Shown here piece by piece: positions 1-7,562 of a stretch of DNA of 64,000 bases. The notes under the pieces are model-generated. The model saw nothing but the letters and a program-made list of their open reading frames with translations. It searched no databases and was not told the origin of the DNA. Position 1 is the first letter of the stretch; the number at the start of each line of letters is the position of its first letter. Position numbers and translations under genes: made by a program. The stretch is from JABDKJ01 sp964609215 (lineage in GTDB: Bacteria; Bacteroidota; Bacteroidia; Flavobacteriales_D; JABDKJ01), in the NCBI GenBank assembly GCA_964609215.1, contig CAZSQZ010000002.1, positions 310,001-374,000 of the forward strand. The letters are read 5' to 3'.

Positions 1-247
1 CTTGTTAGATGGAGAAGAACATTTCTTGGCAATTTCAATACAAACAAATGACTACTATCGTTCACTTCTTAATTTGAAATATGATATATGTATTGGTATT
101 CCCGTCATAATTAAGGAAGGAAAAATTGAGATATATAATGAATTAAATCTATCCATTGAAGAACTTGACTCCTATAGAAAGTCAGCGTCTATATTGGCTA
201 CTTTTCTTAAAAAAGGGCCAATATCAAAATTGCAAATAAAGAATTGA
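1..247 (+). CDS. Lactate/malate dehydrogenase-family protein, C-terminal fragment
   Basis: The gene enters from the left edge; about 81 C-terminal residues are visible. The stretch DICIGIPVIIKEGKIE followed by NELNLSIEELDSYRKSA matches the last strand and helix of the NAD-dependent lactate/malate dehydrogenase family (usual pattern: D-x-C-x-G-x-P-V-x-[IL]-G-x-x-G followed by L-x-x-E-E and K-S-A). Substrate cannot be decided because the catalytic loop lies outside the window. It is followed 48 bases later by a DAACS transporter that looks dicarboxylate-like, which makes malate dehydrogenase the better guess (inference). Confidence 0.65.
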   Translation, partial: LLDGEEHFLAISIQTNDYYRSLLNLKYDICIGIPVIIKEGKIEIYNELNLSIEELDSYRKSASILATFLKKGPISKLQIKN

Positions 248-295
248 CACATTCTTTTTAAGAGATGATGAAAATAAATAAACGCAAAATGTCTT

Positions 296-1606
296 ATGAA
301 GGGATTAATACCACTCAATGACCTATCAATCTATTTAGATCGACTTATTGATGGTCGTTTATGGCTAAAGGTTATAATTGCGCTTTTTCTAGGCCTCGGC
401 CTGGGAACGCTGCTTAATCCATCAACAGGATTACTCTCTGCTGAAGTCAGCATGCGATTAGCTGATTGGTTTGATCTGCCTGGTCAAATTTTTATGAGGT
501 TAGTTCAAATGATAATGATTCCATTGATTTTCACTTCAATTATTTCTGGAATAGTAAGCAATACTTTAGAAAATCTAAAAACCTTTGGTTTTCGACTCTT
601 GGTCTATTTTATATTTACCACCGCAATTGCTATTGTGATTGGTCTTATCGTGACAATCATTTTGAATCCAGGACGCTATGTTTTTGCATTAGGTGGTTTT
701 CCAAACAGCAATACAAGTCACATTTCTCCTTCCGAGAATGCCAGTCTTACGCAAAATATTCCAAACGCAATTTCAAATCTTATACCTAATAATCCACTTG
801 AAGCAATTTTGACTGGAGAGATGTTGGGAGTTGTAATTTTTACGATCATTATAGGTATAGCAATTACACAACTTCAAAAGGAAACAGCAGGGCCAATAAT
901 CCGTTTTTCAGAAGCAGTTCAAAAAATATGTATGATAATAGTATCATGGGCAATGATGCTAGTGCCTTATGCTGTTTTTGGTTTGATTACAGCTCTTTTA
1001 TCGAGGACGGGTTTTGAAATATTTCTTGGGCTTGGATACTATATGCTAGTCGTAATAGTTGGTCTTGTATTTCTAATGGTATTCTATTTAATACTTGTTC
1101 TTATTATCCTAAAGGAAAATCCTTTGAAATTCTTAAGAACGATTAAAGAACCACAACTACTAGCATTTTCTACGGCAAGTTCAGCTGCGGTTATGCCGTT
1201 ATCCATGAAAACAGCTGATGAAAAATTAGGAGTATCTTCTAATATCAGCGATTTTGTTATTCCTCTTGGGGCAACTATTAACATGGATGGAACAGCCTTG
1301 TTTCAATGTGTAACCACCTTATTCATGGCTCAAGCTTACGGTATTGAGTTAACTATAATGAACCTTCTTTTAATAACATTCACGGTGGTTGCTGCTTCTA
1401 TTGGAACACCCGCTATACCAGGTGGTGGAGTTATCATACTGGCATCAGTATTGCAAAGTGCAGGAATTCCAATTGATGGCCTTATAATCATTATAGGAAT
1501 TGACCGTGTTCTGGGAATGTTCAGAACAGCGGTCAATGTGACAGGCGACTTAACTGCCTGCTCAATCTTCAATAAATTTTATGGAGTTCCAAGGACCAAA
1601 ACTTAA
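296..1606 (+). CDS. DAACS-family (SLC1-like) cation:dicarboxylate/amino acid symporter
   Basis: Inner-membrane secondary transporter of 436 residues, the normal family length, with about eight hydrophobic segments. Family motifs are clear: serine-rich hairpin STASSAAVMPLSM (about 297-309), NMDGT (329-333), the GTPAIPGGG hairpin, and DRVLGMFRTAVNVTGD near the C-terminus. In GltPh numbering the substrate arginine (R397) and N401 are kept. The aspartate that holds the substrate amino group (D394) is glycine here (residue 407, codon 1514-1516). DctA-type dicarboxylate carriers also lack that Asp, so a C4-dicarboxylate substrate is more likely than glutamate (inference). A dehydrogenase of the malate/lactate family lies directly upstream. 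Confidence 0.93.
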   Translation: MKGLIPLNDLSIYLDRLIDGRLWLKVIIALFLGLGLGTLLNPSTGLLSAEVSMRLADWFDLPGQIFMRLVQMIMIPLIFTSIISGIVSNTLENLKTFGFRLLVYFIFTTAIAIVIGLIVTIILNPGRYVFALGGFPNSNTSHISPSENASLTQNIPNAISNLIPNNPLEAILTGEMLGVVIFTIIIGIAITQLQKETAGPIIRFSEAVQKICMIIVSWAMMLVPYAVFGLITALLSRTGFEIFLGLGYYMLVVIVGLVFLMVFYLILVLIILKENPLKFLRTIKEPQLLAFSTASSAAVMPLSMKTADEKLGVSSNISDFVIPLGATINMDGTALFQCVTTLFMAQAYGIELTIMNLLLITFTVVAASIGTPAIPGGGVIILASVLQSAGIPIDGLIIIIGIDRVLGMFRTAVNVTGDLTACSIFNKFYGVPRTKT

Positions 1607-1618
1607 TAGAAAATGAAG

Positions 1619-1645
1619 TAGGTTTTTTTAGTTAAGACAAACCTA
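1619..1645. terminator. Weak inverted repeat between convergent genes
   Basis: TAGGTTT and AAACCTA face each other across a 13-base spacer in the 42 bases between the stop codons of the convergent transporter and AhpD-like genes. The stem is only 7 bp and AT-rich, so it is a weak candidate for a bidirectional terminator. Confidence 0.3.
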
Positions 1646-1648
1646 AAT

Positions 1649-2041
1649 TTATTGATTCTTTTGAAAGAATTCCTCAAGAGCGTCCAAAGCTTGACAACCA
1701 TAGACAACAGAAGGCCCTCCCCCCATCATTACAGCTACTCCAATAGTCTCTTCAATCTCCTTGGGCGAGGCCCCCGCTTCTAAGGCATCATGAACATGAT
1801 AAGCAATACAACCATCACAGCGTACACTTATTCCAATGCTAAGTGCTATCAATTCCTTGACTTTATTTGAAAGAACACCATCTTGCACGGCACTCTTATG
1901 CAATAGGCCAAAACCTTCCATTGTTTCAGGAATTCTCTTTTGTAATTTACCCATTGTGATTCTCAATTCGTTTAATAATTCTTGATGATTTTTTTCCATG
2001 TGTTCTAAGATTTTGAATTTGTTTATAGAATCAAATATCAT
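1649..2041 (-). CDS. AhpD-like / carboxymuconolactone decarboxylase-family protein
   Basis: 130 residues, the usual size for a single-domain member. The redox motif E-x(n)-C-x-x-C-x-x-x-H is visible: C75-D-G-C78 and H82, in the context LIALSIGISVRCDGCIAYH. This is the AhpD-type thiol-disulfide motif, so it is probably a small cytoplasmic peroxide- or thiol-related oxidoreductase, not a lactone decarboxylase. No peroxiredoxin partner is adjacent. An inner start at Met15 is possible; the longer frame was kept because nothing argues against it. Confidence 0.85.
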   Translation of the reverse strand: MIFDSINKFKILEHMEKNHQELLNELRITMGKLQKRIPETMEGFGLLHKSAVQDGVLSNKVKELIALSIGISVRCDGCIAYHVHDALEAGASPKEIEETIGVAVMMGGGPSVVYGCQALDALEEFFQKNQ

Positions 2042-2389
2042 CTGATTTTATCTCCTAAATACCAATGGTAATCATTGCAAGTACTGATTTTCATCAGTAT
2101 ATAGATGGGTTCTAATATGCTATTAAGATCATAAATCGAAACATGATTAGCGATATACAGCAGCTGAACTATGGATAAAAAAGGAAAAGAATTAAGAAAT
2201 TACAATTGAAAAGAACTTCGAGTAAGGAAGTTATTCAGGTAAATTAGAAACCCTTGGTATAGTGACCTGTGCCTTCCTGATAAAAATTGAGGCTCATCTA
2301 TTGATGTCTAAATATTTTAAAACCAAGTTTTGCTTTTTGATAAAATTCAAATGGTAAATTTCATTGGAAATACATTTTGAAAAATTGTT
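2042..2389. other. Intergenic region without a recognisable gene
   Basis: 348 bases between two minus-strand genes. No credible reading frame was seen. It holds two small inverted repeats: TACTGAT-TTTC-ATCAGTA at 2082-2099 and AACTTC-gagtaag-GAAGTT at 2214-2232. No exact TAnnTTTG box was found on the minus strand. Confidence 0.6.
2082..2099. promoter_or_regulatory. Inverted repeat upstream of the AhpD-like gene
   Basis: A perfect 7-bp inverted repeat, TACTGAT and ATCAGTA with a 4-base centre, lies 41-58 bases upstream of the AhpD-like start codon. It could be an operator; with no T run after it on either strand it is unlikely to be a terminator. Chance occurrence in AT-rich DNA cannot be excluded. 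Confidence 0.25.
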
Positions 2390-2857
2390 TTAAACCCAAT
2401 CTGCTGAATTCATTGCCGACTCTTTGGTCGATTTTGTAAAGAAATCGGTCAAATATTTTATCAAATCAGTTGTTGTAATTATTCCTACCAACAAGCCATT
2501 TGTTTCTACCGGCATTGCATGGTATTCATTTTCTATTAAATGCTTTGAAACTTCTTCAATTGGTTCGTCCGGACTAACACTTATTACTCTTCGAGTCATA
2601 ATATTCGAAACTTCCAACAAACCAAATTCATCGTTAAGAGTTTTTGGTATTTCAAAAGTGTTCGTTACAGCTGAGTTAAGTCTAATTAGATCTGTAATAC
2701 TAATCATTCCTACCAACTGTCCAGAGTTAACAATAGGTAGATGCCTAACCTTATACTCATGCATCATTTTCCATGCCTTTGAGACACTATCTGTTGTATT
2801 CAAAACAAATACATTGACTGTCATTAGGTCTCTTACTTTAATTATTGCTTTTGCCAT
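2390..2857 (-). CDS. Two-CBS-domain protein
   Basis: 155 residues made of a tandem CBS pair (Bateman module). CBS1 spans about 7-65 (VRDLMT...VRHLPIVNSGQLVGMISITDL) and CBS2 about 83-140 (VSNIMTRRVISVSPDEPI...YHAMPVETNGLLVGIITTTDL). CBS modules bind adenine nucleotides and usually regulate an attached or partner protein; no effector domain is fused here. It is divergent from a small membrane protein, a second CBS protein and a Usp gene, and is a paralogue of that second CBS protein. Confidence 0.9.
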   Translation of the reverse strand: MAKAIIKVRDLMTVNVFVLNTTDSVSKAWKMMHEYKVRHLPIVNSGQLVGMISITDLIRLNSAVTNTFEIPKTLNDEFGLLEVSNIMTRRVISVSPDEPIEEVSKHLIENEYHAMPVETNGLLVGIITTTDLIKYLTDFFTKSTKESAMNSADWV

Positions 2858-3037
2858 TTTAATCTTTAGGACAAATTTCAGCGAATCGCATAAGACTTAA
2901 GGTGGCATATATCAGAAATAATAATGATTTGTGTCATAAAATAGATCTAGTCAAAATCATATTCCATCCTGATGATCATCATTCTGATTTTCTCTTTTTA
3001 GAAAGAAATTTGGTCTATAAAAAATGACAAAATAAAG

Positions 3038-3331
3038 ATGATGAGACAAAAGATAAAACAAAGTTTCTGGGACAAGGTCTTCAATGATAGTCTGGAAGAA
3101 AATAGATTCGGAATAGTCACAATGGTATTATTAATTGTTGCATGTTTGGGTGGATTAACACAACTATACAACGTATCAGACAGCATTTTTGAATTGGCAA
3201 TAATTGTGTTTCCAATGATGATTTTATTATCAATGATTCTCGCAGTTCAATCTATGAAGCTCATTCTGAATCTTGCAGTTGTCGCGATAATAATAGATCT
3301 ACTAGTAATTCTTTACGAACTAATATTTTAA
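3038..3331 (+). CDS. Small membrane protein, three predicted TM helices
   Basis: 97 residues, no family recognised. Three hydrophobic segments lie at about 24-44, 50-70 and 74-94, after a short basic amphipathic N-terminus (about 1-20). The stop codon is 4 bases before the next gene (a CBS-domain protein), so the two are almost certainly cotranscribed. It may be the membrane partner of the CBS or Usp proteins (inference). The start could be either of two adjacent Met codons. Confidence 0.7.
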   Translation: MMRQKIKQSFWDKVFNDSLEENRFGIVTMVLLIVACLGGLTQLYNVSDSIFELAIIVFPMMILLSMILAVQSMKLILNLAVVAIIIDLLVILYELIF

Positions 3332-3335
3332 TAAA

Positions 3336-3755
3336 ATGAAAAAAAGAAAGCCCGTAAGTCATATAATGACAAAAGAACTTCGAACACTTGATGCTTATTC
3401 AAGTGAATTGGAAGAAGCTAAGGAAATGATGGAAGCAAATAATATCCGTCACCTACCTGTACAAATGGGAGGTAAATTGGTTGGGATGATAAGTTTAACA
3501 GATATAAACAGAGTGAGTTTTGGATCAAATTTTAACCAAGATGAAGTAGACACATCCATTTTCAAATCTTTGAGTATCCCTCAAGTTATGAAAAAAAACC
3601 TCACCACAATTCATCCAAATACTCCAATAAAAGAGGCTGCTGAAATTTTGTCAAAAGAAGAATTTCACGCCCTTCCTGTAGTCAATAATCAAAACGAGTT
3701 GGAAGGTATAGTTACTTCTACCGACCTAATAGATTATTTATTAGATCAATACTAA
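3336..3755 (+). CDS. Two-CBS-domain protein
   Basis: 139 residues, tandem CBS pair. CBS1 is about 5-60 (VSHIMTKELRTLDAYSSEL...IRHLPVQMGGKLVGMISLTD) and CBS2 about 80-136 (IPQVMKKNLTTIHPNTPI...FHALPVVNNQNELEGIVTSTD). It is clearly related to the divergent CBS protein about 0.5 kb to the left. Second gene of a three-gene run (membrane protein, CBS, Usp). Probably a cytoplasmic adenylate-sensing regulator; target unknown. Confidence 0.9.
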   Translation: MKKRKPVSHIMTKELRTLDAYSSELEEAKEMMEANNIRHLPVQMGGKLVGMISLTDINRVSFGSNFNQDEVDTSIFKSLSIPQVMKKNLTTIHPNTPIKEAAEILSKEEFHALPVVNNQNELEGIVTSTDLIDYLLDQY

Positions 3756-3766
3756 AATCTACTAGC

Positions 3767-4570
3767 ATGAAGAATGTTCTTTTTTTAACCGACTTCAGTA
3801 TGAATTCGATTCACGCAATTAGATACGGCATTAATCTAACCGATCCAGAGGAAACAAACTATTATATTTTCCATTCTTTCACTTTTAAGAATACTAGAAA
3901 CAATTTTTCAAATGATTTATATGATCAATATAAAAGTGCTGTGGAAATTAGGTTTAATCATTTAAAGGAAAGTCTTCAGGAGAATCATGGTCAAAACGAG
4001 CTAAAAATTGAATGCTTTTCTGAATTTGGATTTATTCCTGACTCGTTAGTAATGTTGACAAAGGATCTTGATATAGATCTTGTAGTAATGGGGATGAGTG
4101 GAATGAGCTATTTTAACATAGGTTTATTTGGTAATAAGGCATACGAAACTATGAAAACTCTTAAAATCCCTGTTCTTACTGTTCCTCTTGAAACGCATCT
4201 TTCACAACCAACTTTAATAGGTTTGGTGTCAGAGGAGGAGCATGACGGTTGGGAAGAAAGACTGGACCCTGTTTATGAGATTCATAACTATTGCCAATCA
4301 GAAATAATGGGAATACAAATTGTAAAAGGAGAAAAAGAAATGGTTTTGGAAAATAGTCAACATTTCGACACTTCTTCCAAATTGCAAAATACAAAGATCT
4401 CAAACCCAGATATCCTCTTGGGAATTAAGAATGCCATAGGAGAAATGGGTATTGATCTTCTAGTATTGATTAGGAAAGAAAGATCATTTTTTGAAAATCT
4501 ATTTCATAAGAGTATTTCAAAACAAATAGCCTCCAAAATAGATTTACCTATTCTTACAATATCCGAATAA
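3767..4570 (+). CDS. Universal stress protein, tandem UspA domains
   Basis: 267 residues in two Usp halves. The first (1-140) is well kept: N-terminal FLTDFS with Asp9, LVVMGMSG and a nucleotide loop G-x2-G-x9-G (G109, G112, G122). The residue after the last glycine is Asn instead of the usual Ser/Thr, so ATP binding is likely but not certain. The second half (about 150-267) ends in IDLPILTISE but lacks the glycine loop (LLVLIRKERSFFENLF instead), so it is probably structural. It follows the CBS gene by 11 bases. Likely a cytoplasmic stress or starvation protein. Confidence 0.88.
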   Translation: MKNVLFLTDFSMNSIHAIRYGINLTDPEETNYYIFHSFTFKNTRNNFSNDLYDQYKSAVEIRFNHLKESLQENHGQNELKIECFSEFGFIPDSLVMLTKDLDIDLVVMGMSGMSYFNIGLFGNKAYETMKTLKIPVLTVPLETHLSQPTLIGLVSEEEHDGWEERLDPVYEIHNYCQSEIMGIQIVKGEKEMVLENSQHFDTSSKLQNTKISNPDILLGIKNAIGEMGIDLLVLIRKERSFFENLFHKSISKQIASKIDLPILTISE

Positions 4571-4717
4571 AGTGTTATAGAAGATGGTTTTGATAGGCTT
4601 TTAGATAATCAAAAAATAGCCACTAGGTCAAAGTCATCTTAAAATAATCATGAATTGGCATGGTTCTTATGTTCCTTTATAGTAGGAAATACTATTTTTA
4701 CCTCGTAAAGGAATTAT

Positions 4718-6163
4718 ATGCTCAAACAATCATTACAGCAAAAATTACTACAGAAGCTCTCTCCCCAGCAAATTCAATTAATGAAATTGTTGCAGGTGCC
4801 TACTGTAGAGCTTGAGCAAAGAATCAAGGAGGAGATTGAGACTAATCCAGCATTGGAAGAAGGTAAGGAGGAGCCGGATGACCAGTATGATGAGTATGAT
4901 GACAGAGATAGTGATTTTGATGATCAAAATGATTTTGACATCAGCGATTATATGAGCGATGATGAAGTTCCTGAATACAAAACCAAGATTTCCAATAAGG
5001 GAGCTGACCCAGATGAAAAAGATATTCCTTTTGCTTCTGGCAAGTCTTTTCAAGATTATCTAGAAGATCAAATAGCACTTAAGCAATTGGATGAAAAACA
5101 GGTAATCATTGCTAAGACCATTATTGGAAATTTAGATGAAAGCGGTTATCTAAGAAGGGAGCTAGAAAATATTGTCAATGACTTGGCGTTTTCGCAAAAT
5201 GTAATGACCGATACCGATGAAATTGAAGAAGTTTTGTCAGTAGTTCAAGGTTTAGATCCTGCTGGAATCGCTGCCAGAGATTTAAAAGAATGCTTGCTTT
5301 TACAAATACAAAGAAAAGATGATGCATATCCTTCTATTGCAATTGCGAAGGAAGTACTTAGCAAGCACTTTGATTCTTTTACTAAAAAGCACTATGATAA
5401 AATTCTCAAAAAACTAGAGATAGAGGACGAGGAGCTAAAATTGGGTATTCAGGAAATTACCAAACTGAATCCTAAACCAGGTAATTCTGTTAAAGAATCT
5501 AATAAAGCCTTACAACAAGTAATTCCAGATTTTTTGGTAAACGCTTCAAATGATGGTGAATTGCAATTGACATTAAATGGTCGCAATGCTCCTGAACTTA
5601 AAGTAAGCAAATCCTACAAGGAAATGCTTGAAACTTATAGCAACACCAAAAAGACAAAAAAAGATAAAGAGGCTATCCTTTTTGTAAAACAAAAAATAGA
5701 TAGCGCCAAGTGGTTTATAGATGCCATTCGTCAGAGACAACAAACACTTCTTCTGACCATGACCGCTATTATGGAATACCAAAAGGACTATTTCCTTACG
5801 GGTGATGAGACTAAAATCAAACCAATGATTTTAAAGGATATCGCTGAGGTTGTCAATATGGATATTTCCACCATTTCCAGAGTAGCAAACAGCAAATATG
5901 TACAAACGGTTTTTGGAACTTTTCTCTTAAAAACCTTTTTCTCGGAATCGTTATCTACAGATAGCGGAGAAGAGGTAAGTACAAGAGAGGTGAAAAAAAT
6001 ATTGCAGGATAGCATAGACCATGAAGACAAGAAAAAACCTTTAACTGATGAAAAGTTAGCATTGGTGTTAAAGGAAAAGGGATATAATATCGCAAGAAGA
6101 ACAGTTGCCAAGTACAGAGAGCAATTGAATATACCTGTAGCACGATTAAGAAAGCAGTTATAG
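4718..6163 (+). CDS. rpoN: RNA polymerase sigma-54 factor
   Basis: 481 residues, full length. Region I (1-50) is the Gln/Leu-rich activator-responsive segment (LSPQQIQLMKLLQVP...ETNPALEEG). Region II (about 50-95) is strongly acidic. The core-binding domain covers about 95-280, and a helix-turn-helix lies near 370-400 (DIAEVVNMDISTISRVANSK). The RpoN box ARRTVAKYRE is at 459-468. It directs transcription from -24/-12 promoters and needs AAA+ enhancer-binding activators, none of which is in the window. A membrane protein gene begins 2 bases after its stop. Confidence 0.98.
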   Translation: MLKQSLQQKLLQKLSPQQIQLMKLLQVPTVELEQRIKEEIETNPALEEGKEEPDDQYDEYDDRDSDFDDQNDFDISDYMSDDEVPEYKTKISNKGADPDEKDIPFASGKSFQDYLEDQIALKQLDEKQVIIAKTIIGNLDESGYLRRELENIVNDLAFSQNVMTDTDEIEEVLSVVQGLDPAGIAARDLKECLLLQIQRKDDAYPSIAIAKEVLSKHFDSFTKKHYDKILKKLEIEDEELKLGIQEITKLNPKPGNSVKESNKALQQVIPDFLVNASNDGELQLTLNGRNAPELKVSKSYKEMLETYSNTKKTKKDKEAILFVKQKIDSAKWFIDAIRQRQQTLLLTMTAIMEYQKDYFLTGDETKIKPMILKDIAEVVNMDISTISRVANSKYVQTVFGTFLLKTFFSESLSTDSGEEVSTREVKKILQDSIDHEDKKKPLTDEKLALVLKEKGYNIARRTVAKYREQLNIPVARLRKQL

Positions 6164-6165
6164 CA

Positions 6166-6786
6166 TTGAATAGAACGCTTGCCCAAATCATCTCCTATTT
6201 ATTTCACCCTTTGGCAATGCCCATTTATGCACTTGCCTTTTTTATCAATACCAGTCCCCTATTCACTGTATACTTTGATCCAAAATTTCAATATATCTTT
6301 TATCTACTTTTCATCGGATTGACATTTGTTGCGCCTATTATTTTGCTCTCCTTTTATAAGTTTACCGGAACAATTGATAATTTTTCGGACCCTAACAGGT
6401 CGAGTAGGATAATGGTTGCTACTGTTGTTTTGGTCTTTTACTTTGTTACTTATTATCTATTCAAGAGATTTCAATTGACCAATATATTCTATGATCTTTT
6501 CTTAGGTATAATCATCTCTATTGCTATTGCTGCTTTAATTTCTTTTTACTACAAAATAAGTATGCATGGCTTAGCCGCTGGAGGTTTTTTAGGAGCCCAT
6601 ATTGCAATTTCTATTTTAACCGGAGTCTACCAGCCTATTGTGTTTTGTATCCTTGTTATACTGTGCGGATTGATCGGTTCTGCGCGCTTAGCTTTAAATG
6701 CACATAATCAAGGTCAAGTATATTCTGGGACTCTATTGGGAATAATAGGAGTGGCCTGTTTTATAATGATCAGAACCTACTTTTGA
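6166..6786 (+). CDS. PAP2-like integral membrane protein
   Basis: 206 residues with about six hydrophobic helices. Parts recall the PAP2 (phosphatidic acid phosphatase) fold: KISMHGLAAGG in place of the PSGH motif and SARLALNAHNQGQVYSG in place of SR-x5-H-x3-D. The last position is Gln and the first motif is altered, so catalytic activity is uncertain. The start is TTG, 2 bases after the rpoN stop, chosen because an ATG start would remove the first helix; cotranscription with rpoN is likely. Its 3' end overlaps the end of the convergent minus-strand gene by 10 bases. Confidence 0.7.
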   Translation: MNRTLAQIISYLFHPLAMPIYALAFFINTSPLFTVYFDPKFQYIFYLLFIGLTFVAPIILLSFYKFTGTIDNFSDPNRSSRIMVATVVLVFYFVTYYLFKRFQLTNIFYDLFLGIIISIAIAALISFYYKISMHGLAAGGFLGAHIAISILTGVYQPIVFCILVILCGLIGSARLALNAHNQGQVYSGTLLGIIGVACFIMIRTYF

Positions 6787-6998
6787 TTTTGGTTTTCCTC
6801 TTTTTCTCTTTGCTTACGCTCGAAATTTTTTCGGACTCCTTGTCTAACTAAAAACCATACTAAAGCGAACACCGCTATATAAAGAAAGTATCTGGACTCA
6901 GGCCACGAGGTCATATAAAATTTATAGCCCCAAAAAATAAAACTGGCTAATGCAATCGCCAGCCAAACTCTTTCAGCGTAAATTGATAATTTATTCAT
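6777..6998 (-). CDS. Small two-helix membrane protein of the lptC operon
   Basis: 73 residues from the chosen start. Two hydrophobic segments (about 9-27 and 34-51) are followed by a highly charged tail (RKQREKEENQNQK). The start overlaps the lptC stop codon in an ATGAATAA arrangement, typical of translational coupling; a longer reading with seven more residues is possible but would lie further inside lptC. No named family recognised. Its position at the end of the coaX-lptC operon suggests an envelope role (inference). Confidence 0.7.
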   Translation of the reverse strand: MNKLSIYAERVWLAIALASFIFWGYKFYMTSWPESRYFLYIAVFALVWFLVRQGVRKNFERKQREKEENQNQK

Positions 6999-7557
6999 TT
7001 TCTGTAGGTTCTTCAACAAAGATACTTCCCCTGGGATTCTTTATAGAATAATTTGTAAAATTTTCATTGGACTGAATTCCGTCACCCCAAAGCGTATCGT
7101 TTTGTCGAAGAATCTGAACGGGTAAATCGGTATAAATAAGTTCCTTTCGCTCATCCCATATGAGCTTTTCAGTTTTTAGAATTTCACCCTCATTGTTTCT
7201 AAACTCAACACTATCTTCAGCCCACATTATTTGGGACTTTTCATTATACCATCCCTTTCTAGAAGTTAGCTCTGCCTCTTTATATTCTGATCTATTGAAA
7301 ATTTCAAGCTTCAACCCTTCTGAAAAATTAATGTAAGACGAATCCTTGGTATAATGTTCCATTTTACCCGCCTCAATTGTATTTCTCAGCTTGGTATCTT
7401 CTGTAAAAGTATACTTACCGTTATAGGTAGTTTGAAAGGGCAAATCCTCTTCTGCCATTAATTCAGATATCTCATTAGGCTTATGGCAAGAAAAAAATAT
7501 CCCCGCCAATAATATGACGAGGATAGATTGTAAGTATATTCTTTGTCCTTTATTCAA
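6991..7557 (-). CDS. lptC: LPS export periplasmic protein LptC (lipoprotein form)
   Basis: 188 residues. The N-terminal hydrophobic segment ends in a lipobox-like FFSC with Cys24, so it is probably lipid-anchored, unlike the TM-anchored enterobacterial LptC. The body is a run of short beta strands (KYTFTEDTKLRNTIEAGKM, then EAELTSRKGWYNEKSQIMW, then EILKTEKLIWDERKELIYT) typical of the LptA/LptC/OstA beta-jellyroll, with the end NYSIKNPRGSIFVEE. LptC links the LptBFG ATPase to the periplasmic LPS bridge. It lies 5 bases after the TPR gene stop. Confidence 0.85.
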   Translation of the reverse strand: MNKGQRIYLQSILVILLAGIFFSCHKPNEISELMAEEDLPFQTTYNGKYTFTEDTKLRNTIEAGKMEHYTKDSSYINFSEGLKLEIFNRSEYKEAELTSRKGWYNEKSQIMWAEDSVEFRNNEGEILKTEKLIWDERKELIYTDLPVQILRQNDTLWGDGIQSNENFTNYSIKNPRGSIFVEEPTENE

Positions 7558-7562
7558 GGTTC

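Noticed and set aside
4650..4680. Possible sigma-54 promoter (TTGGCATGG) upstream of rpoN
   Set aside because: The -24 half resembles TGGCA but no GC of the -12 element stands 10 bases further, so it does not fit the consensus.
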